In this document: piece by piece, positions 7,647 to 17,151 of the stretch
How the letters are laid out: each line of letters starts with the position of its first letter
Position numbering within the stretch: the stretch's first letter is position 1
Source of the DNA: Candidatus Epulonipiscium sp.
GTDB lineage: Bacteria; Bacillota; Clostridia; Lachnospirales; Cellulosilyticaceae
Assembly: GCA_012518255.1 (NCBI GenBank)
Contig: JAAYSX010000028.1
Span: forward strand, 1-59,035
Length of the DNA: 59,035 nucleotides
Reading direction: 5' to 3'
Translations under genes and position numbers: made by a program
The notes under the pieces: generated by a model
Databases searched by the model: none
Told to the model about the DNA's origin: nothing
Seen by the model: the letters and a program-made list of their open reading frames with translations, nothing else

Positions 7647-8752
7647 ATATGGATGTAGATAATAAACTTATTTTAGATTTGCAATTTTTTGCTGCAGAGG
7701 ATGAGGGAAGAACTGAAACAGCAACTCCTAAAAAAAGGGAAGATGCCAGAAAAAAAGGCCAGGTAGCAAAAAGTATAGAAATAAATACAGCTTTTCTTTT
7801 TTTAGCAGCCTTTACTAGCTTAAAGTTTTTTGGCTCTTATATGAGAATGTCATTTGAGAACTTTTTTACATATTCTTTTAACAATATTTCATCAGTAGAA
7901 ACTTTTTTTGAACCTAGGCATTTAAGTAATAATATAGCTAATATATTTTTTACTATTATCAAGATAACAGGACCTGTTATCTTAAGTATTATGATTGCGG
8001 GGTTAGTAGCAAGCTTTATACAGGTGGGATGGAGTCCGTCCCTAGAGCCTATGTCCCCTAAATTTAGCAAATTAAATCCCATAGCTGGATTTAAAAGAAT
8101 GTTTTCATCTAATAGCTTAATGGAACTTACAAAGGCAATTTTTAAGGTAGTGATACTAGGGTCTGTTATATACTCGCAGATACAAAAGGAAATCCCTACC
8201 TTTCTAAGTCTAATAGATATGTCAATACCACAAATACTAGGTTATGTAGGTAATCTAGTTTTATCTATAGGATTTAGAATAGCTATAATCTTTTTATTTA
8301 TGGCTATTGCAGATTTTGCCTATCAAAAATATAAATTTGAAGATAGTATTAAAATGACTAAACAAGAAATTAAAGATGAACATAAGCAATCTGAGGGTGA
8401 TCCTCAGGTTAAAGCACAAATAAGGCAAAAAATGAGAGAAATGTCTATGAGGAGAATGATGCAATCAGTTCCAGAGGCTGATGTAATTATTACAAACCCA
8501 ACTCATTATGCCATAGCTATAAAGTACAACCCGGAAAAGGGAACAGCACCTATTGTTACTGCAAAAGGGGCGGACTATATAGCACAGAAAATTAAGGAAG
8601 CAGCAGTAGAAAACAATGTAGAGATAGTAGAAAACAAACCACTTGCCAGGACATTATATGCTGCAGTAGACATAGGTGAGGAGATACCACCAGAGCTTTA
8701 CCAGACAGTGGCAGAAATACTAGCATTTATATATAATTTAAAGAATTCATAA
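7643..8752 (+). CDS. flhB: Flagellar export switch protein FlhB
   Basis: Export-gate protein that switches substrate class from hook to filament by self-cleavage. Length is 369 residues. Four transmembrane helices lie at about residues 40-210, preceded by the conserved cytosolic start TETATPKKREDARKKGQ. The autocleavage motif NPTH is intact near residue 285, followed by YAIAIKYNPEKGTAP and VENKPLARTLYAAV of the C-terminal cytosolic domain. The ATG start overlaps the fliR stop by 4 bp. All features of a working FlhB are present. Confidence 0.95.
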   Translation: MNMDVDNKLILDLQFFAAEDEGRTETATPKKREDARKKGQVAKSIEINTAFLFLAAFTSLKFFGSYMRMSFENFFTYSFNNISSVETFFEPRHLSNNIANIFFTIIKITGPVILSIMIAGLVASFIQVGWSPSLEPMSPKFSKLNPIAGFKRMFSSNSLMELTKAIFKVVILGSVIYSQIQKEIPTFLSLIDMSIPQILGYVGNLVLSIGFRIAIIFLFMAIADFAYQKYKFEDSIKMTKQEIKDEHKQSEGDPQVKAQIRQKMREMSMRRMMQSVPEADVIITNPTHYAIAIKYNPEKGTAPIVTAKGADYIAQKIKEAAVENNVEIVENKPLARTLYAAVDIGEEIPPELYQTVAEILAFIYNLKNS

Positions 8753-8783
8753 AGAAAATTTATAAAGATGGGAGGGGGATACT

Positions 8784-10817
8784 GTGAATGTAAAATCAGG
8801 GGACCTAATATTAGCAGGATTTGTTATTTCAATTTTATTCTTAATTATAATACCAATAAGTGATTTTTTACTTAGTTTATTTATTATAATTAATATTGCC
8901 GTTGCTATTATTTTGCTCCTTAATGCACTTTTTGCAAAAGAACCCCTAGATATGTCATTATTTCCCACAATACTCTTATTAACTACCCTTTTTAGACTAG
9001 CAATTAATATTTCTTCAACAAGATTAATTTTAACGCATGGTGATGCAGGAGCTGTTGTAGATGCTTTTGGACAGTTTGTTGCAGGTGGAAATATAGTTAT
9101 AGGTGGGGTAGTATTTATTATAATTGTTATTGTTAACTTTTTAGTTATAACTAAGGGTTCAGAAAGAGTATCAGAAGTATCTGCAAGGTTTACATTAGAT
9201 GCGATGCCAGGTAAGCAAATGGCTATAGATGCGGACTTAAATGCAGGCTTTATAGATGAACTAACAGCCAGGGAAAGACGGGAAAAGATTCAAAGGGAAG
9301 CAAGTTTTTTTGGTGCCATGGATGGTGCTTCAAAGTTTGTAAAGAACGATGCTGTTGCAGGAATACTTATAACTTTTATTAATATTATAGGGGGAATTAT
9401 AATTGGTACAGTAATGGGTGGCATGGAGATAATGGAAGCAGTCCAAAAATATACCCTACTTACTATAGGCGATGGCTTAGTTAGCCAGGTTCCAGCCCTT
9501 TTAATATCAACGGCTACAGGTATATTAGTAACAAAAACTACTAGCGAAACAGAACTAAGTGCTATGATGTTTGAACAATTAGCAAGTGCACCATATATTT
9601 TGTACATAACAGCAGTGGTTTTACTTGTTCTAGGTTTAACCCCCATAGGACTATCTGTAACAGTACCAATAGCTATATTTCTAGTTTTTATAGGAAGGCT
9701 TATAGACAAACAAATCCAGCTTGAGGATATAGAGGAAGCTATAGATGAAGAGGATGTAGAGGCAGATGAAATTAGAAAGCCAGAGAATGTTATACATCTT
9801 TTAAATGTGGATCCAATTGAACTAGAGTTTGGGTATGGTGTAATACCTCTTGCAGATGTTAATCAAGGTGGTGACCTTCTAGATAGGGTTGTAATGATAC
9901 GTAGGCAAATAGCATTAGAGTTAGGTTCTGTAGTGCCAATTATAAGGCTTAGGGATAATATCCAGCTTAATCCTAATGAATATGTAATTAAAATTAAAGG
10001 CGTAGAGGTAGCAAAGGGTGAAATACTCTTTGATCATTATATGGCAATGAATCCTGGTTATGTAGAAGATGAAATTGATGGTATAGAAACCCAGGAACCA
10101 GCATTTGGGCTTCCGGCTCTATGGATTACAGAATCACAGAGGGAAACTGCTGAGATTAAAGGCTATACAGTAGTAGATACACCTTCAATAATAGCTACCC
10201 ACTTAACAGAAGTAATCAAACAACATCTACATGAACTGCTTAGCAGGCAAGATGTACAAGTACTTATTGATAATGTTAAGGAGACCCATCCAGTCTTAGT
10301 TGAGGAGCTAACACCGAAACTATTATCAGTTGGGGAAATTCAAAAAGTACTTTCTAACCTATTAAAAGAAAATGTTTCAATTAGGGATCTTGTTACTATA
10401 TTTGAGTCATTAGCAGACAATGCAACAACAATAAGAGATGTTGATGTTTTAACAGAATATGCTAGACAATCATTAGCAAGATCAATATCACAAAGTGTCT
10501 TAATAGGATCTCCTAACCAAGTTATTACACTGGACCCTGCAATAGAGCAGCAGATTATGGATAGTGTTCAACAAACAGAACAAGGCTCATATGTTGCCCT
10601 AGACCCTCAGGTTACCCAGCATATATTAGATAGCTTACAAGTAGAATTAAATAAATTAACATCAATAGGGTTACAACCAATCATATTAACATCACCCATA
10701 GTAAGGATATATTTTAGGCATTTAACAGAACAATACTTGCCTAACCTTACCATACTCTCGTATAATGAAATAGACCCTAGTATAGAAATTCAATCTATAG
10801 GGATGGTGAGTATTTAG
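8784..10817 (+). CDS. flhA: Flagellar export apparatus protein FlhA
   Basis: Large export-gate protein, 677 residues, with eight N-terminal transmembrane helices (to about residue 310) and a cytosolic domain forming the nonameric ring that receives substrate-chaperone complexes. The FHIPEP-family signature is clear: TLFRLAINISSTRLIL, DAMPGKQMAIDADLNAG, RERREKIQREASFFGAMDG and ITFINIIGGI. The start is GTG 8784 behind GGGAGGGG at 8770-8777. The stop overlaps the flhF start by one base. Confidence 0.95.
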   Translation: MNVKSGDLILAGFVISILFLIIIPISDFLLSLFIIINIAVAIILLLNALFAKEPLDMSLFPTILLLTTLFRLAINISSTRLILTHGDAGAVVDAFGQFVAGGNIVIGGVVFIIIVIVNFLVITKGSERVSEVSARFTLDAMPGKQMAIDADLNAGFIDELTARERREKIQREASFFGAMDGASKFVKNDAVAGILITFINIIGGIIIGTVMGGMEIMEAVQKYTLLTIGDGLVSQVPALLISTATGILVTKTTSETELSAMMFEQLASAPYILYITAVVLLVLGLTPIGLSVTVPIAIFLVFIGRLIDKQIQLEDIEEAIDEEDVEADEIRKPENVIHLLNVDPIELEFGYGVIPLADVNQGGDLLDRVVMIRRQIALELGSVVPIIRLRDNIQLNPNEYVIKIKGVEVAKGEILFDHYMAMNPGYVEDEIDGIETQEPAFGLPALWITESQRETAEIKGYTVVDTPSIIATHLTEVIKQHLHELLSRQDVQVLIDNVKETHPVLVEELTPKLLSVGEIQKVLSNLLKENVSIRDLVTIFESLADNATTIRDVDVLTEYARQSLARSISQSVLIGSPNQVITLDPAIEQQIMDSVQQTEQGSYVALDPQVTQHILDSLQVELNKLTSIGLQPIILTSPIVRIYFRHLTEQYLPNLTILSYNEIDPSIEIQSIGMVSI

Positions 10818-11980
10818 TGAAAATACAAAAATTTAATGGTAAAACTGAAACAGAGGTAATGAATAGGATAAAAGAAGAACTTGGAGACCATGCAGTTGTT
10901 CTTAATGTAAAAAATATAAAAGGCAACTGGTTTACAAGACTGTTTAAGAATGACCAAGTAGAAATAACAGTAGCTACAGACAAAGAAATACCAACAGATA
11001 GTGTAGATATAAAAGAGACAGACCAGGGAATAGATGAGCTTAAAGAGCAGATGCTGAATATGGAAAGGTTATTAGCATCTACAGCAGATAAAATGGAAAA
11101 TCTATATGAAAAGTCTAATGAGGCACAAACAGTTAATTATATAAGCGCATCAAACATGGAAAAGGATTCAGAAAGTAAAAGAACTACCTTCCAAAAACTT
11201 ATTTTAAACCACTTAGTAAAACAAGAGGTTGAGGAAGAAGCCGCAATGGAGCTACTAAAGGGCACAGAATTATTGGATGAGGATGACCTAGATATTAAGG
11301 ATATTATTAGGATTGTATATAATAATATCTGCCAATCAATAGGGGATGTTAAGGTGATAGATGATTGTGTCAACAAGGAAGGACCTAAACTTGTTTTCTT
11401 TATAGGACCAACAGGTGTAGGTAAGACTACCAGTATTGCAAAGCTTACAGCTGACTTTAGCCTTAAAAAAGAAAAAGATATAGCACTTATAACAGCAGAT
11501 ACTTATAGGATAGCAGCTATAGACCAACTTAGAACCTATAGTGAAATATTATCAGTGCCCCTAGAGGTAGTATATACCCCAGAAGAACTAAGGGCAGGGT
11601 TAGAATTGTTTGATGATAAGGAATATATATTTGTTGACACAGCAGGTAGATCCCATAAAAATGATGAACATTTAGGGGAGCTAAGGGATATGCTAGATAT
11701 GTTCCCAGATAAAGAGGTATACCTAGTAGTTAGTGCAACAACCAAGTTTTCAGATTTAAAAAGTATAATTAAAAAATATAGCCAGCTATGTGACAAATAT
11801 TCTATTATAGTAACAAAAACAGACGAAACAGCATCAGCGGGAACTATTATAAACTTAAGGCACTATACAAACAAACCACTTTCCTATGTATCATTTGGAC
11901 AAAATGTACCTGATGATATAGAAGTAGTAGAGGGTGCCAAGTATGCTAAAATATTACTAGGGAGTTTAGGCGATGAATGA
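10817..11980 (+). CDS. flhF: Flagellar-placement SRP-type GTPase FlhF
   Basis: SRP-family GTPase that fixes the site or number of flagella, working with FlhG. The first about 110 residues form the basic/acidic B domain; an NG domain follows with P-loop GPTGVGKTTSIAKL, G2 region DTYRIAAIDQLRTYSEI, G3 DTAGRS and G4 TKTDETA. Length (387) is typical. It starts at GTG 10817, inside the flhA stop codon, and overlaps flhG by 8 bp. Confidence 0.93.
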   Translation: MKIQKFNGKTETEVMNRIKEELGDHAVVLNVKNIKGNWFTRLFKNDQVEITVATDKEIPTDSVDIKETDQGIDELKEQMLNMERLLASTADKMENLYEKSNEAQTVNYISASNMEKDSESKRTTFQKLILNHLVKQEVEEEAAMELLKGTELLDEDDLDIKDIIRIVYNNICQSIGDVKVIDDCVNKEGPKLVFFIGPTGVGKTTSIAKLTADFSLKKEKDIALITADTYRIAAIDQLRTYSEILSVPLEVVYTPEELRAGLELFDDKEYIFVDTAGRSHKNDEHLGELRDMLDMFPDKEVYLVVSATTKFSDLKSIIKKYSQLCDKYSIIVTKTDETASAGTIINLRHYTNKPLSYVSFGQNVPDDIEVVEGAKYAKILLGSLGDE

Positions 11981-12857
11981 TCAGGCAACCCAACTTAGAC
12001 AAATAGTTAAAGAAAAACAACCTAATATAAATAATAATACTCCATCGGCAAAAATTATAACTGTAACAAGTGGAAAAGGTGGAGTAGGAAAATCAAATAC
12101 AGTGGTTAACCTGGCTCTTTCCTTAAAAGAAAAAGGTAAAGAAGTGGTTATCCTAGATGCTGACCTAGGACTTGCAAATATAGAAGTACTTTTAGGGGTA
12201 ATTCCCCGCTATAACCTATCTAATGTTTTGACTGGCAACAAAACTATTACTGAAATAATAGAGGAAAATGAAGATGGGATAAAATTTATTTCAGGTGGAT
12301 CAGGAATTAATGAGTTAATGTTCCTTAACAAGGAACAAATAACAAAATTTGCAAATAGTGTTGCAGAATTAGAAAGAATTGCAGACTATATATTAATAGA
12401 TACAAGTGCAGGCATAACAGATGCAGTTTTAAGCTTCTGTAGATTGGCACATGAGGTTATATTTATTACAACGCCAGAGCCAACTTCTATAACAGATGCC
12501 TATGCACTAATTAAAACTTTTCAATCAGATAGCGATATAGATTTACCATCAATAAAAATAATTGTTAATAAGACAGAATCAAGTAAAGAAGCAGAAGAAG
12601 TATATAGAAAATTAGCCAATGTATGTAAACACTTTTTAAATATGGAAATAGAATATTTAGGCTGTGTTTTATTTGATTACAATGTAATGAAGGCAGCTAA
12701 GATTCAAGAGCCAATATGTAAATCTTTTCCCAAAAGCAAAGCTAGTAATGATTACCGTAAGATTGTAAATACTCTTACAGATTTAAAGCCCAAAGAAAAT
12801 ACACCAGCTAAAGGAAACCTATTTAAGCAGGTATTAAAAATGTTTTCTAAGCATTAG
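11973..12857 (+). CDS. flhG: MinD-like ATPase FlhG (YlxH)
   Basis: ParA/MinD-type ATPase that limits flagellar number and activates the FlhF GTPase. The N-terminal activator motif DQAxxLR is present as DQATQLR at residues 3-9. The deviant Walker A GKGGVGKSN (about 34-42), the DADLGLAN switch I region and IDTSAG switch II are all visible. The C-terminal amphipathic tail FKQVLKMFSKH would mediate membrane binding. Length 294 is normal. The following gap of 40 bp before cheB contains only a ribosome binding site. Confidence 0.93.
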   Translation: MNDQATQLRQIVKEKQPNINNNTPSAKIITVTSGKGGVGKSNTVVNLALSLKEKGKEVVILDADLGLANIEVLLGVIPRYNLSNVLTGNKTITEIIEENEDGIKFISGGSGINELMFLNKEQITKFANSVAELERIADYILIDTSAGITDAVLSFCRLAHEVIFITTPEPTSITDAYALIKTFQSDSDIDLPSIKIIVNKTESSKEAEEVYRKLANVCKHFLNMEIEYLGCVLFDYNVMKAAKIQEPICKSFPKSKASNDYRKIVNTLTDLKPKENTPAKGNLFKQVLKMFSKH

Positions 12858-12897
12858 TATTTTGAAGGATATTATTATGATAGGAGTTTTATAAAAT

Positions 12898-13491
12898 ATG
12901 TTTAATAAGGATACTTATAAGACCATAGTTGCTATAGGTACATCAACGGGGGGACCTAAGGCGTTACACGAACTACTTATACAAATCCCAAAGGATTTAC
13001 CTGCAACATATTTAATAGTACAACATATGCCGGCAGGGTTTACCAACTCACTAGCTAAGCGTATTGATGCTGCTGCAGAAATTAAGGTTAAAGAGGCAGA
13101 AGAAGGGGATATATTGGAGCAAGGCACAGCATATATAGCGCCAGGTGGATACCATATGGTTGTAAAAAACAAAAACAAGCCAACCATTGGTCTTACTAAA
13201 TCGCCACCAGTTAAAGGACATAGGCCATCTATGGATACCCTGCTAGATTCATTAAATGAAACCAATATAAACAAAGAGCTGCTAGGCGTAATCATGACTG
13301 GTATGGGGTCTGATGGATTAGAAGGACTAATACCACTAAAATCAAGGGGTGCCATTAATATTATTGCACAAAATGAAGAAACCTGTGTTGTATATGGAAT
13401 GCCAAGGGCAGTTGTGGAAGCTGGAATAGCAAATAAAATTTCACCACTAAACCAAATAGCAAATGAGATTATAAAATATGTAAGGGGGTAA
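12898..13491 (+). CDS. cheB: CheB methylesterase domain protein lacking the receiver domain
   Basis: Receptor glutamate methylesterase/deamidase domain only: 197 residues against about 350 for normal CheB. The catalytic triad is intact: S16 in GTSTGGP, H43 in QHMPAGF and D139 in GMGSDG. The N-terminal CheY-like receiver domain and linker are absent, and the only 40 bp upstream, after flhG, have no room for one. The ATG 12898 follows TAGGAG at 12880-12885. It lies directly before cheA, the normal cheB position, so it is probably the working receptor esterase, but it cannot be switched on by phosphorylation in the usual way. Other free-standing CheB domains exist, so the symbol is by context. 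Confidence 0.9.
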   Translation: MFNKDTYKTIVAIGTSTGGPKALHELLIQIPKDLPATYLIVQHMPAGFTNSLAKRIDAAAEIKVKEAEEGDILEQGTAYIAPGGYHMVVKNKNKPTIGLTKSPPVKGHRPSMDTLLDSLNETNINKELLGVIMTGMGSDGLEGLIPLKSRGAINIIAQNEETCVVYGMPRAVVEAGIANKISPLNQIANEIIKYVRG

Positions 13492-13495
13492 GGAT

Positions 13496-15511
13496 ATGGA
13501 CACAAGTCAATACATGCAAATGTTCATCGAAGAATCAGAAGATAACCTACAACGATTAAATGAAAACCTATTAGAATTAGAAAATAGCCCAGGGGATTTA
13601 AATATCCTTAATGAAATTTTTAGGATAGCCCATACCCTAAAAGGCATGGCAGGCACAATGGGATTCACTAAAATGCAAAAATTAACCCATAATGCTGAGA
13701 ATATTCTATCTGAACTTAGGACAGGTGAAATAAAGGTTTCAACAGAGCTAATAGATATACTGTTTAATAGTTTAGATGCTTTGGAAAATTATGTAGACGA
13801 AATAATAAGAACAGGTTCCGAAGGGCATGAAGATTATACGCACCTTATAGAATCCCTTAACGAAATATTAGAAGGTAAGGGCCAAGAAGCAGAAACGCAG
13901 GATAAAGCGGCAGCAGCTAAGGAACCTATAAGTACAGGAGAAATTACACTTCCTGAAGCACAAAAAAACGTAGTTCGGGAAGCACAACGCCAGGCCTTAA
14001 ATGTATACCAGATACATATAAGTTTAAGTCCTAACTGCGTTCTAAAATCAGCAAGGGCATTTATTATATTTAGGGAGCTAGAATCTATAGGCGAAATAAT
14101 TCATGCAGTTCCTCCAGTAGAAGATATAGAAGATGAAAAATTTGATCTAGATTTTGACCTTGTAGTTGTAACAAGCCATATGGAAGATGAGATCAAGGAT
14201 ATATTAATGGGTGTAGCAGAGGTAGATACAGTTAACATATCCAGGGTATCAGTAGAAGATAAGGTAATAGAAAGTGTTGATGCAGCTGCACCAGCTATAG
14301 AAGAAATACACCAAGAACCAGACCAAGATGAAAAGCCAAAAACCCAAAGTAAAATAAGGCCAGTAGCATCCAAAACAGTAAGGGTAGATATAGATAGACT
14401 AGATGCCCTAATGAATCTAGTAAGTGAACTTATTATAGTTAAAACACAGCTAGAGGGTATTGGAGCATCGGAAGCAGAGGACATAAGCTACGGTGAGTCC
14501 ATAGAATATCTAGAAAGAGTTACAACAAGTCTACATGATGCTGTTATGAAAGTAAGAATGGTTCCTGTAGAAATCGTATTTAACCGCTTTCCAAGAATGA
14601 TAAGAGATGTTTCCCGTGATCTTGGAAAAGAAATTAATTTAATTATGTCTGGTGAAGAAACAGAATTAGATAGGACAGTAATTGATGAGATAGGAGATCC
14701 ACTTATTCATCTACTAAGGAACGCAGCAGATCATGGACTTGAAACAACGGAAGAAAGACTGGCAATTGGTAAAACTAGAGAAGGAACAATAGAATTAAAA
14801 GCCTACCAAGATGGTAATAATGTTGTAATAGAAGTAACAGATGATGGTAAAGGTATTGATATCGAGAAAATAAAACAATCAGCAATAGAAAAGAATGTGG
14901 TTAGCAGGGAAATCGCATCCAAGATGTCTGAAAAAGAAATCTTAGATCTTTTATTTAGGCCAAGCTTTACTACAACAAAGGAAATAACTAACGTTTCTGG
15001 TAGGGGCGTAGGCTTAGACGTTGTTAAAAGTAAAATAACTAATTTAGGTGGCCATATAGAGGTAGAAACTAAGCTAGGCAAGGGAAGCAACTTTATTGTA
15101 AGGTTACCTTTAACACTTGCTATTATTCAGGCTCTAATGGTTCAATTGGGTGACGAAACATACGCAATACCATTAAGCAACATCCAAAATATAGAAGATA
15201 TTAAGGTTTCAGACATTCAATATGTACAAAATCAAGAAGTAATTTTATTAAGAAATGAAGTAATTCCAATTATAAGATTACACGAAATTCTTGGAGTTGA
15301 AAGACAGGAAGATAAAGAAACCCTTATGGTAGTTATTGTTCAAAAAGGTGATAAGCAGGTTGGATTTGTAATTGATGATTTAATAGGACAACAAGAAATA
15401 GTAATTAAATCATTAGGGAAATATTTAAGTGGAATTAAGATGATTGCTGGTGCAACAATTTTAGGAAACGGTGAAGTTGCATTAATTTTAGATATTAATA
15501 CACTTATATAA
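13496..15511 (+). CDS. cheA: Chemotaxis histidine kinase CheA
   Basis: Receptor-coupled histidine kinase that phosphorylates CheY. All five domains are visible in 671 residues: P1 Hpt with phosphorylated H46 in RIAHTLKGMAG; P2 CheY-binding domain at about 160-260; P3 dimerisation helices at about 295-365; P4 ATPase with N-box DPLIHLLRNAADHG, G1 VTDDGKGID and G2 SGRGVGLDVVK; P5 CheW-like at about 535-670. The ATG at 13496 follows GGGGTAAGG after cheB with a 4-bp gap. cheW follows in the same operon. Confidence 0.96.
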   Translation: MDTSQYMQMFIEESEDNLQRLNENLLELENSPGDLNILNEIFRIAHTLKGMAGTMGFTKMQKLTHNAENILSELRTGEIKVSTELIDILFNSLDALENYVDEIIRTGSEGHEDYTHLIESLNEILEGKGQEAETQDKAAAAKEPISTGEITLPEAQKNVVREAQRQALNVYQIHISLSPNCVLKSARAFIIFRELESIGEIIHAVPPVEDIEDEKFDLDFDLVVVTSHMEDEIKDILMGVAEVDTVNISRVSVEDKVIESVDAAAPAIEEIHQEPDQDEKPKTQSKIRPVASKTVRVDIDRLDALMNLVSELIIVKTQLEGIGASEAEDISYGESIEYLERVTTSLHDAVMKVRMVPVEIVFNRFPRMIRDVSRDLGKEINLIMSGEETELDRTVIDEIGDPLIHLLRNAADHGLETTEERLAIGKTREGTIELKAYQDGNNVVIEVTDDGKGIDIEKIKQSAIEKNVVSREIASKMSEKEILDLLFRPSFTTTKEITNVSGRGVGLDVVKSKITNLGGHIEVETKLGKGSNFIVRLPLTLAIIQALMVQLGDETYAIPLSNIQNIEDIKVSDIQYVQNQEVILLRNEVIPIIRLHEILGVERQEDKETLMVVIVQKGDKQVGFVIDDLIGQQEIVIKSLGKYLSGIKMIAGATILGNGEVALILDINTLI

Positions 15512-15535
15512 TAATATTGAATGGAGTGGATGATC

Positions 15536-15985
15536 GTGGAGACAAGTGTTAGTACAAAACAATATGTTATACTACAACTAGGCGAGGAATCCTATGGGGT
15601 CGATATACAGTCAGTGCAAGGAATCGAAAAAATAGTAACAGTTGCACGTGTTCCCCAGGCGCCAGCTTGTATTGAAGGTGTTATGAACCTAAGGGGAGAA
15701 ATAATTCCAGTTATGAATCTAAGAAAAAGATTTTCCCTAAAACAAAAAGAACACGATGAAGATACAAGAATTATAATTACAAGAATAGAGGATTCCCAAG
15801 TTGGTTTAATTGTAGATGAGGTAAATGAAGTTATAGAATTAGACGACGAAGAAATAGAAAATGTGCAAATAATAGATAATAACGTTGACCTAGAATATAT
15901 TGCAGGAGTAGGTAAAATAAAAGATGGTACATCAGTTGTTACCTTACTTGATCTAAAAACGCTAATAGAAGATACTCTTCTATAA
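15536..15985 (+). CDS. cheW: Chemotaxis coupling protein CheW
   Basis: SH3-like scaffold that links receptors to CheA. Family text includes GVDIQSVQGIEKIVTVARVPQAP, split as GVDIQSVQGIEK and VARVPQAPACIEGVMNLRGE, and the end LLDLKTLIEDTLL. I prefer the GTG at 15536 (METSVSTKQYV) because the ribosome binding site GGAGTGG at 15523-15529 lies over the upstream in-frame ATG codons at 15521 and 15530. With this start the protein has 149 residues, normal for CheW. Confidence 0.94.
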   Translation: METSVSTKQYVILQLGEESYGVDIQSVQGIEKIVTVARVPQAPACIEGVMNLRGEIIPVMNLRKRFSLKQKEHDEDTRIIITRIEDSQVGLIVDEVNEVIELDDEEIENVQIIDNNVDLEYIAGVGKIKDGTSVVTLLDLKTLIEDTLL

Positions 15986-16017
15986 AAAAGGGATAATACA
16001 AAGAGGAGTTGTTTTAA

Positions 16018-16641
16018 GTGGGCGATATAAAATTTAATAATTTAAATGAAGGACATCTTGATGCACTCTCAGAAGTTGGGAATATAGGTGCTGGCAATGC
16101 TAATACAGCCCTAAGCCAAATGTTAAATAAAAGAATAGATATGGACGTACCCTCTGTTAAAATTGCGGATTTTGATGAAGTATCAGGCGTATTAGGAGGG
16201 GCGGAAAATCTTATAGTTGGAATATTAGTTAATGTTAAAGGTGATATAAATGGCATGATGATAGTAGCTATTGAAAAATCATCTGCACATAAATTAGTTA
16301 ACATGCTTATGGGACAAGAACTAAATGAATTAGATGGTTTTACACAAATGGACTTATCTGCCCTTTGTGAAATAGGAAATATACTAGCAAGTTCTTACCT
16401 ATCTTCATTATCAGCAATGACAGGGCTTGCAATGGAACCTTCCATTCCACATTTAGCTATTGATATGGCAGGTGCCATCCTAAGTGTTCCAGCTATAGAA
16501 CTTGGTAAGGTTGATGATAGGGTGCTATTAATAAAAAATGAGTTTTTGGAAGGTGGAGAGTCAGTAATGGGTAACTATATATTGCTACCCGACCCGCCAT
16601 CATTTAATAAAATATTGACATCATTAGGTGCAGCTGAATGA
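16018..16641 (+). CDS. cheC: CheY-P phosphatase CheC
   Basis: Phosphatase that removes phosphate from CheY and partners CheD in adaptation. Both active-site helices are intact: SEVGNIGAGNANTAL with a proline downstream in DVPSVKI, and CEIGNILASSYLSSL with SIPHL. The start is GTG 16018 behind AGAGGAG at 16000-16006. It overlaps cheD by 4 bp (ATGA). Length 207 is standard. Together with FliY it provides two CheY-P phosphatases in this operon. Confidence 0.94.
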   Translation: MGDIKFNNLNEGHLDALSEVGNIGAGNANTALSQMLNKRIDMDVPSVKIADFDEVSGVLGGAENLIVGILVNVKGDINGMMIVAIEKSSAHKLVNMLMGQELNELDGFTQMDLSALCEIGNILASSYLSSLSAMTGLAMEPSIPHLAIDMAGAILSVPAIELGKVDDRVLLIKNEFLEGGESVMGNYILLPDPPSFNKILTSLGAAE

Positions 16642-17129
16642 AAGATGGAAAAGTAATCAAGGTAGGTATGGCAGATTTAAATGTTGCAGAGAATCCTGAT
16701 AAGTTGATGACATTGGGACTTGGATCATGCATAGGAATTGTATTATATGATTCTGCTGTTAAAGTTGGAGGCCTGGCACATATTATGTTGCCAGACAGCA
16801 CCCAGATTAAAAATAATTCCAACTTAGCTAAATTTGCGGATACAGCTATAGATGTACTTATAAAAAAAATGGTTGAAGTAGGCGCTAGGCAGACACGGTT
16901 AGTTGCAAAACTTGCAGGTGGAGCCCAGATGTTTGACTTTAAACAAACATCCGATGAAATGAGAATAGGATACCGTAATGAAATGGCCGCTAGAGAAATT
17001 CTAAAAGAGTTGGGAATACCCATAGTGGCAGATGACACAGGTTCAAACTATGGAAGGACAATAGAATTAGATACATCTACAGGGATTTTAACAGTTAAAA
17101 CCATTAATCATGGTTTAAAAGAAATATAA
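16638..17129 (+). CDS. cheD: Chemoreceptor glutamine deamidase CheD
   Basis: Deamidates receptor glutamines and stimulates CheC. The catalytic residues are in place: T25 and C31 in MTLGLGSCIGI and H48 in GGLAHIMLPD. The CheC-binding surface segment KLAGGAQMF is also present. At 163 residues it has normal length. It is translationally coupled to cheC by an ATGA overlap, in line with the known CheC-CheD complex. Confidence 0.94.
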   Translation: MKDGKVIKVGMADLNVAENPDKLMTLGLGSCIGIVLYDSAVKVGGLAHIMLPDSTQIKNNSNLAKFADTAIDVLIKKMVEVGARQTRLVAKLAGGAQMFDFKQTSDEMRIGYRNEMAAREILKELGIPIVADDTGSNYGRTIELDTSTGILTVKTINHGLKEI

Positions 17130-17151
17130 CAAGCAAAGGTGGGTGATAGTT

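Noticed and set aside
12858-12897. Remnant of a CheB receiver domain upstream of the short cheB
   Set aside because: The 40-bp gap holds only A/T-rich sequence and a ribosome binding site, and flhG ends normally, so no frameshifted receiver is hidden there.
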